From Piper betle (Eukaryota > Streptophyta > Magnoliopsida > Piperales > Piperaceae), in the NCBI GenBank assembly GCA_033002965.1, contig JAURVB010004750.1, positions 1 to 64,000 on the forward strand: a stretch of DNA of 64,000 bases, given 5' to 3'. Under the pieces are notes generated by a model. The model worked only from the letters and a program-made list of their open reading frames with translations, did no database searches and was not told the DNA's origin. Positions 61,993-64,000 of this stretch are shown one piece after another (the first letter of the stretch is position 1; every line of letters starts with the position of its first letter). The translations under genes and the position numbers were made by a program.

Positions 61993-62300
61993 TTGGGAAG
62001 GGGTTTATAATAGGCCCGAAAGCAACTTGTGGTGGATCTTGTTTTCAAAATCATACTCGATGGATCTCATCCTAATCTACAAAAATAATCAATTAAATGA
62101 CCTAAGTTAAGTGGCACATCTTGAAAGTTTCATAATTGAAACCTATGGTTTGTAAGTCACAGGATGATAATTCTTGTTAACAGTATAAAAAATATTAAAT
62201 GACTATAAATTTTCATATGTATGCTACTTGTTATTAATCATGAATGTATATATCTGGGGTGTGTGTGTGTGTGTGCAACTACATATACATGAGCCATTAT
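60731..62300 (-). repeat. large-LTR family, tandem unit 2
   Basis: Begins TGTAAGACCCCAAATCCGGT, the family terminus in minus orientation, and runs through ACTAACGAGTGTTAATAG, GAGTTATCAGGATCCCTCGG and ACTGAAAACTCGATAAAATT. (TA)n tracts at about 60992-61045 and 61948-61990, CA repeat at 61048-61068, GT repeat at 62259-62275. The minus frame at 61776-62054 is LTR sequence, not a gene. Confidence 0.65.
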
Positions 62301-62304
62301 TTTG

Positions 62305-63833
62305 AAACTCTATTTTCAACTTAAAAACTCGTCATGTTGACTTTACTTTGGAGTGTAAAGTCAAATTTTCCAGATGATTCCATCATTTTATAATTATTTT
62401 TTCAAGTCAAGTAATAAAAATTATCAAAACATTTTATATTTTTTGTAGATTAGCTAAATCAATATATTTAAATAAAATAAATCACATATTTATCAATTTT
62501 ATGTGTCAAAAGAGCAATATATACTAATTTCAATTAGATATTTATTTACATAATTAAAATTTTAATACAAATATCAGAATCGACTCCACTCCATAGTATG
62601 GCAAGTGGAGTTCGAATTTCGAGTTTTTTAACTATAGCGTGCATGAACGTGCATGTGCACACACTTGTATAAATTATCTTTATCTTTTAAAATACTTATA
62701 ATAATTATTATAATAGTAATAGTTATTGTAATAATAATAATAATAATAATAATAGTGGTGTTTGATGATTATTCATAATAGTTTTTATATACACATGAGA
62801 AATTTTTGCAATATCTCAAATTTATATCCAATATCTCACCTAAATAGTCCCTTCAAATGACAATGATATCTGTATTGAAAACTTCAAGATATAACTATTA
62901 ATATTATTTCAATTAAGATTTGGTTACATAGAAAGAAAAGATGTATATGTTCAATTTTTCTATATAAGTTATTAGGAGAGTGATTATTGTCATTTTACTA
63001 TGATAATGAGAACATAATTATTGTTATTTTTGCATAATATATCCTATATATCAATTTTTCTCTATAATACATTTTGTTATTTTTACAAATCTCGTTTGTA
63101 GAAAATATCGTTCGATATAAGTTAGTTAAATGATATAATATATTTCCTTAAAGACTATAAACCAATCGTTTACTACACAACAGAAAACTTCTATTTCAAA
63201 ACATACTACAATTGATCAACAAAACTTTGTACATCCACTGGGTAATGACCTATCTATTCATCATAGTTTTTCTAGTTATCATATTCACAGAATCACTTTC
63301 ATAAAGTCGGTTTTGATCCATATGCTGATTTTATTTGATACACCTGTTATATCATTTAAAAAATTTTCAATCATTTTAACATTTAAAATCACATTATAAA
63401 CTAGTATATCATAACCAAAATCGTATATCAGATCAAACACATTTCGCATCAGGTGTGTATGTGCATATAGCGATCACTGCTCCTTCATCAAAGTCAACAA
63501 ATTATACTCTTATTTGTCACCTATATAAATAATAAAAAAATAGCAGTAATGATTGTCAATGGTCCAGAAATAATTAAATATCAAATTGTCAAATAAGAGA
63601 TGACTCTCATTTAAATGAAAATTATATTATACTTCCACTGAACTCTCCACAAGGGCATTTACTGGGGAGCAATTGGGATGCGAACACAATAGCATCTTGA
63701 GCGGACTAGTCTATTGATGCCTATTTTGACGCTTTTCTCATGTTTCTTTTTTGTCCCTTGGGACTATCAGTACATTGTAAGCCCTCTCTTTTCCTCCATA
63801 TTTCTCCTGACTCTAAACACAAAGGTTGTGTGT
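62305..63833 (-). repeat. large-LTR family, tandem unit 3 (copy of unit 1)
   Basis: Aligns along its whole length with 59030-60730; differences are scattered substitutions plus indels (the offset falls from about 3.27 kb to about 3.10 kb). Confidence 0.7.
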
Positions 63834-64000
63834 TGTAACACCCCAAATCTTGTTCACACTCACTAACAGAACCGAAATGTCATAGATCCCAATTAGGTCA
63901 GCTAACCCGAACTCAACTCGTATGGACCTACTTTCGGCGTCTTAAGATGAACATACTAATCGCTATGCAAGGATGAATACATATAACCCTAACATGGTAC
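63834..64000 (-). repeat. large-LTR family, start of tandem unit 4 (cut by window edge)
   Basis: Begins TGTAACACCCCAAATCTTGT and continues TCCCAATTAGGTCAGCTAAC, matching the first 160 bp of unit 2. Confidence 0.7.

Overview
This is nuclear DNA of a flowering plant: exons separated by canonical GT-AG introns, about 30% of the visible text built from recognisable transposable elements, and plant-only gene families (HIPP, OVATE/OFP, CIPK, DYW-type PPR). The GC-rich coding bias of the OFP gene and of the captured fragments leans towards a monocot, but I cannot name a species from the sequence.

Only two genes look intact: a heavy-metal-associated isoprenylated plant protein (HIPP, + strand, three exons, 17.88-21.00 kb, CaaX box at the end) and an intronless OVATE family protein (56.38-56.97 kb, + strand). 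Everything else is mobile DNA, its decay products, or gene pieces.

Layout. 0-2.7 kb: minus-strand gene remnants, namely the last three exons of a CBL-interacting protein kinase fused head-on to a frameshifted N-terminal piece of a PPR gene. 2.7-5.45 kb: a train of very GC-rich terminal-inverted-repeat elements, each bounded by (TA)n microsatellite. 7.9-8.4 kb: a CACTA-type end. 9.0-12.6 kb: decayed minus-strand Ty1/copia element, with a complete 633-bp TRIM inserted in its integrase region. 13.3-14.4 kb: one exon of ubiquitin-activating enzyme E1 beside a dead copia protease/pre-integrase piece. 17.6-21.0 kb: the HIPP gene; its second intron holds a 1.88-kb Helitron that carries a frameshifted P-type ATPase fragment. 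22.8-27.5 kb: two solo long terminal repeats (LTRs) of one large LTR family and a hAT-like MITE. 28.7-30.5 and 49.9-51.6 kb: two copies of another dispersed repeat, the first with a 500-bp purine tract. 30.7-33.8 kb: CACTA transposon with a decayed Tnp2 transposase. 34.2-40.3 kb: a structurally complete but coding-dead copia element. 41.85-44.69 kb: a 2.83-kb solo LTR with a perfect 5-bp target duplication. 48.35-48.98 kb: a second TRIM with a perfect target duplication. 53-55.5 kb: a third copia remnant. 57.8 kb: a MITE. 59-64 kb: a tandem run of units from the same large LTR family, with a period of about 3.1-3.3 kb.

How it fits together: the two live genes sit about 35 kb apart and are not functionally linked. 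The rest records successive insertions, nested insertions, LTR-LTR recombination to solo LTRs, and at least four cases of host-gene fragments (CIPK, PPR, UBA1, P-type ATPase) stranded inside or beside mobile DNA. All family assignments come from reading the translated sequence by eye; no database search was run.
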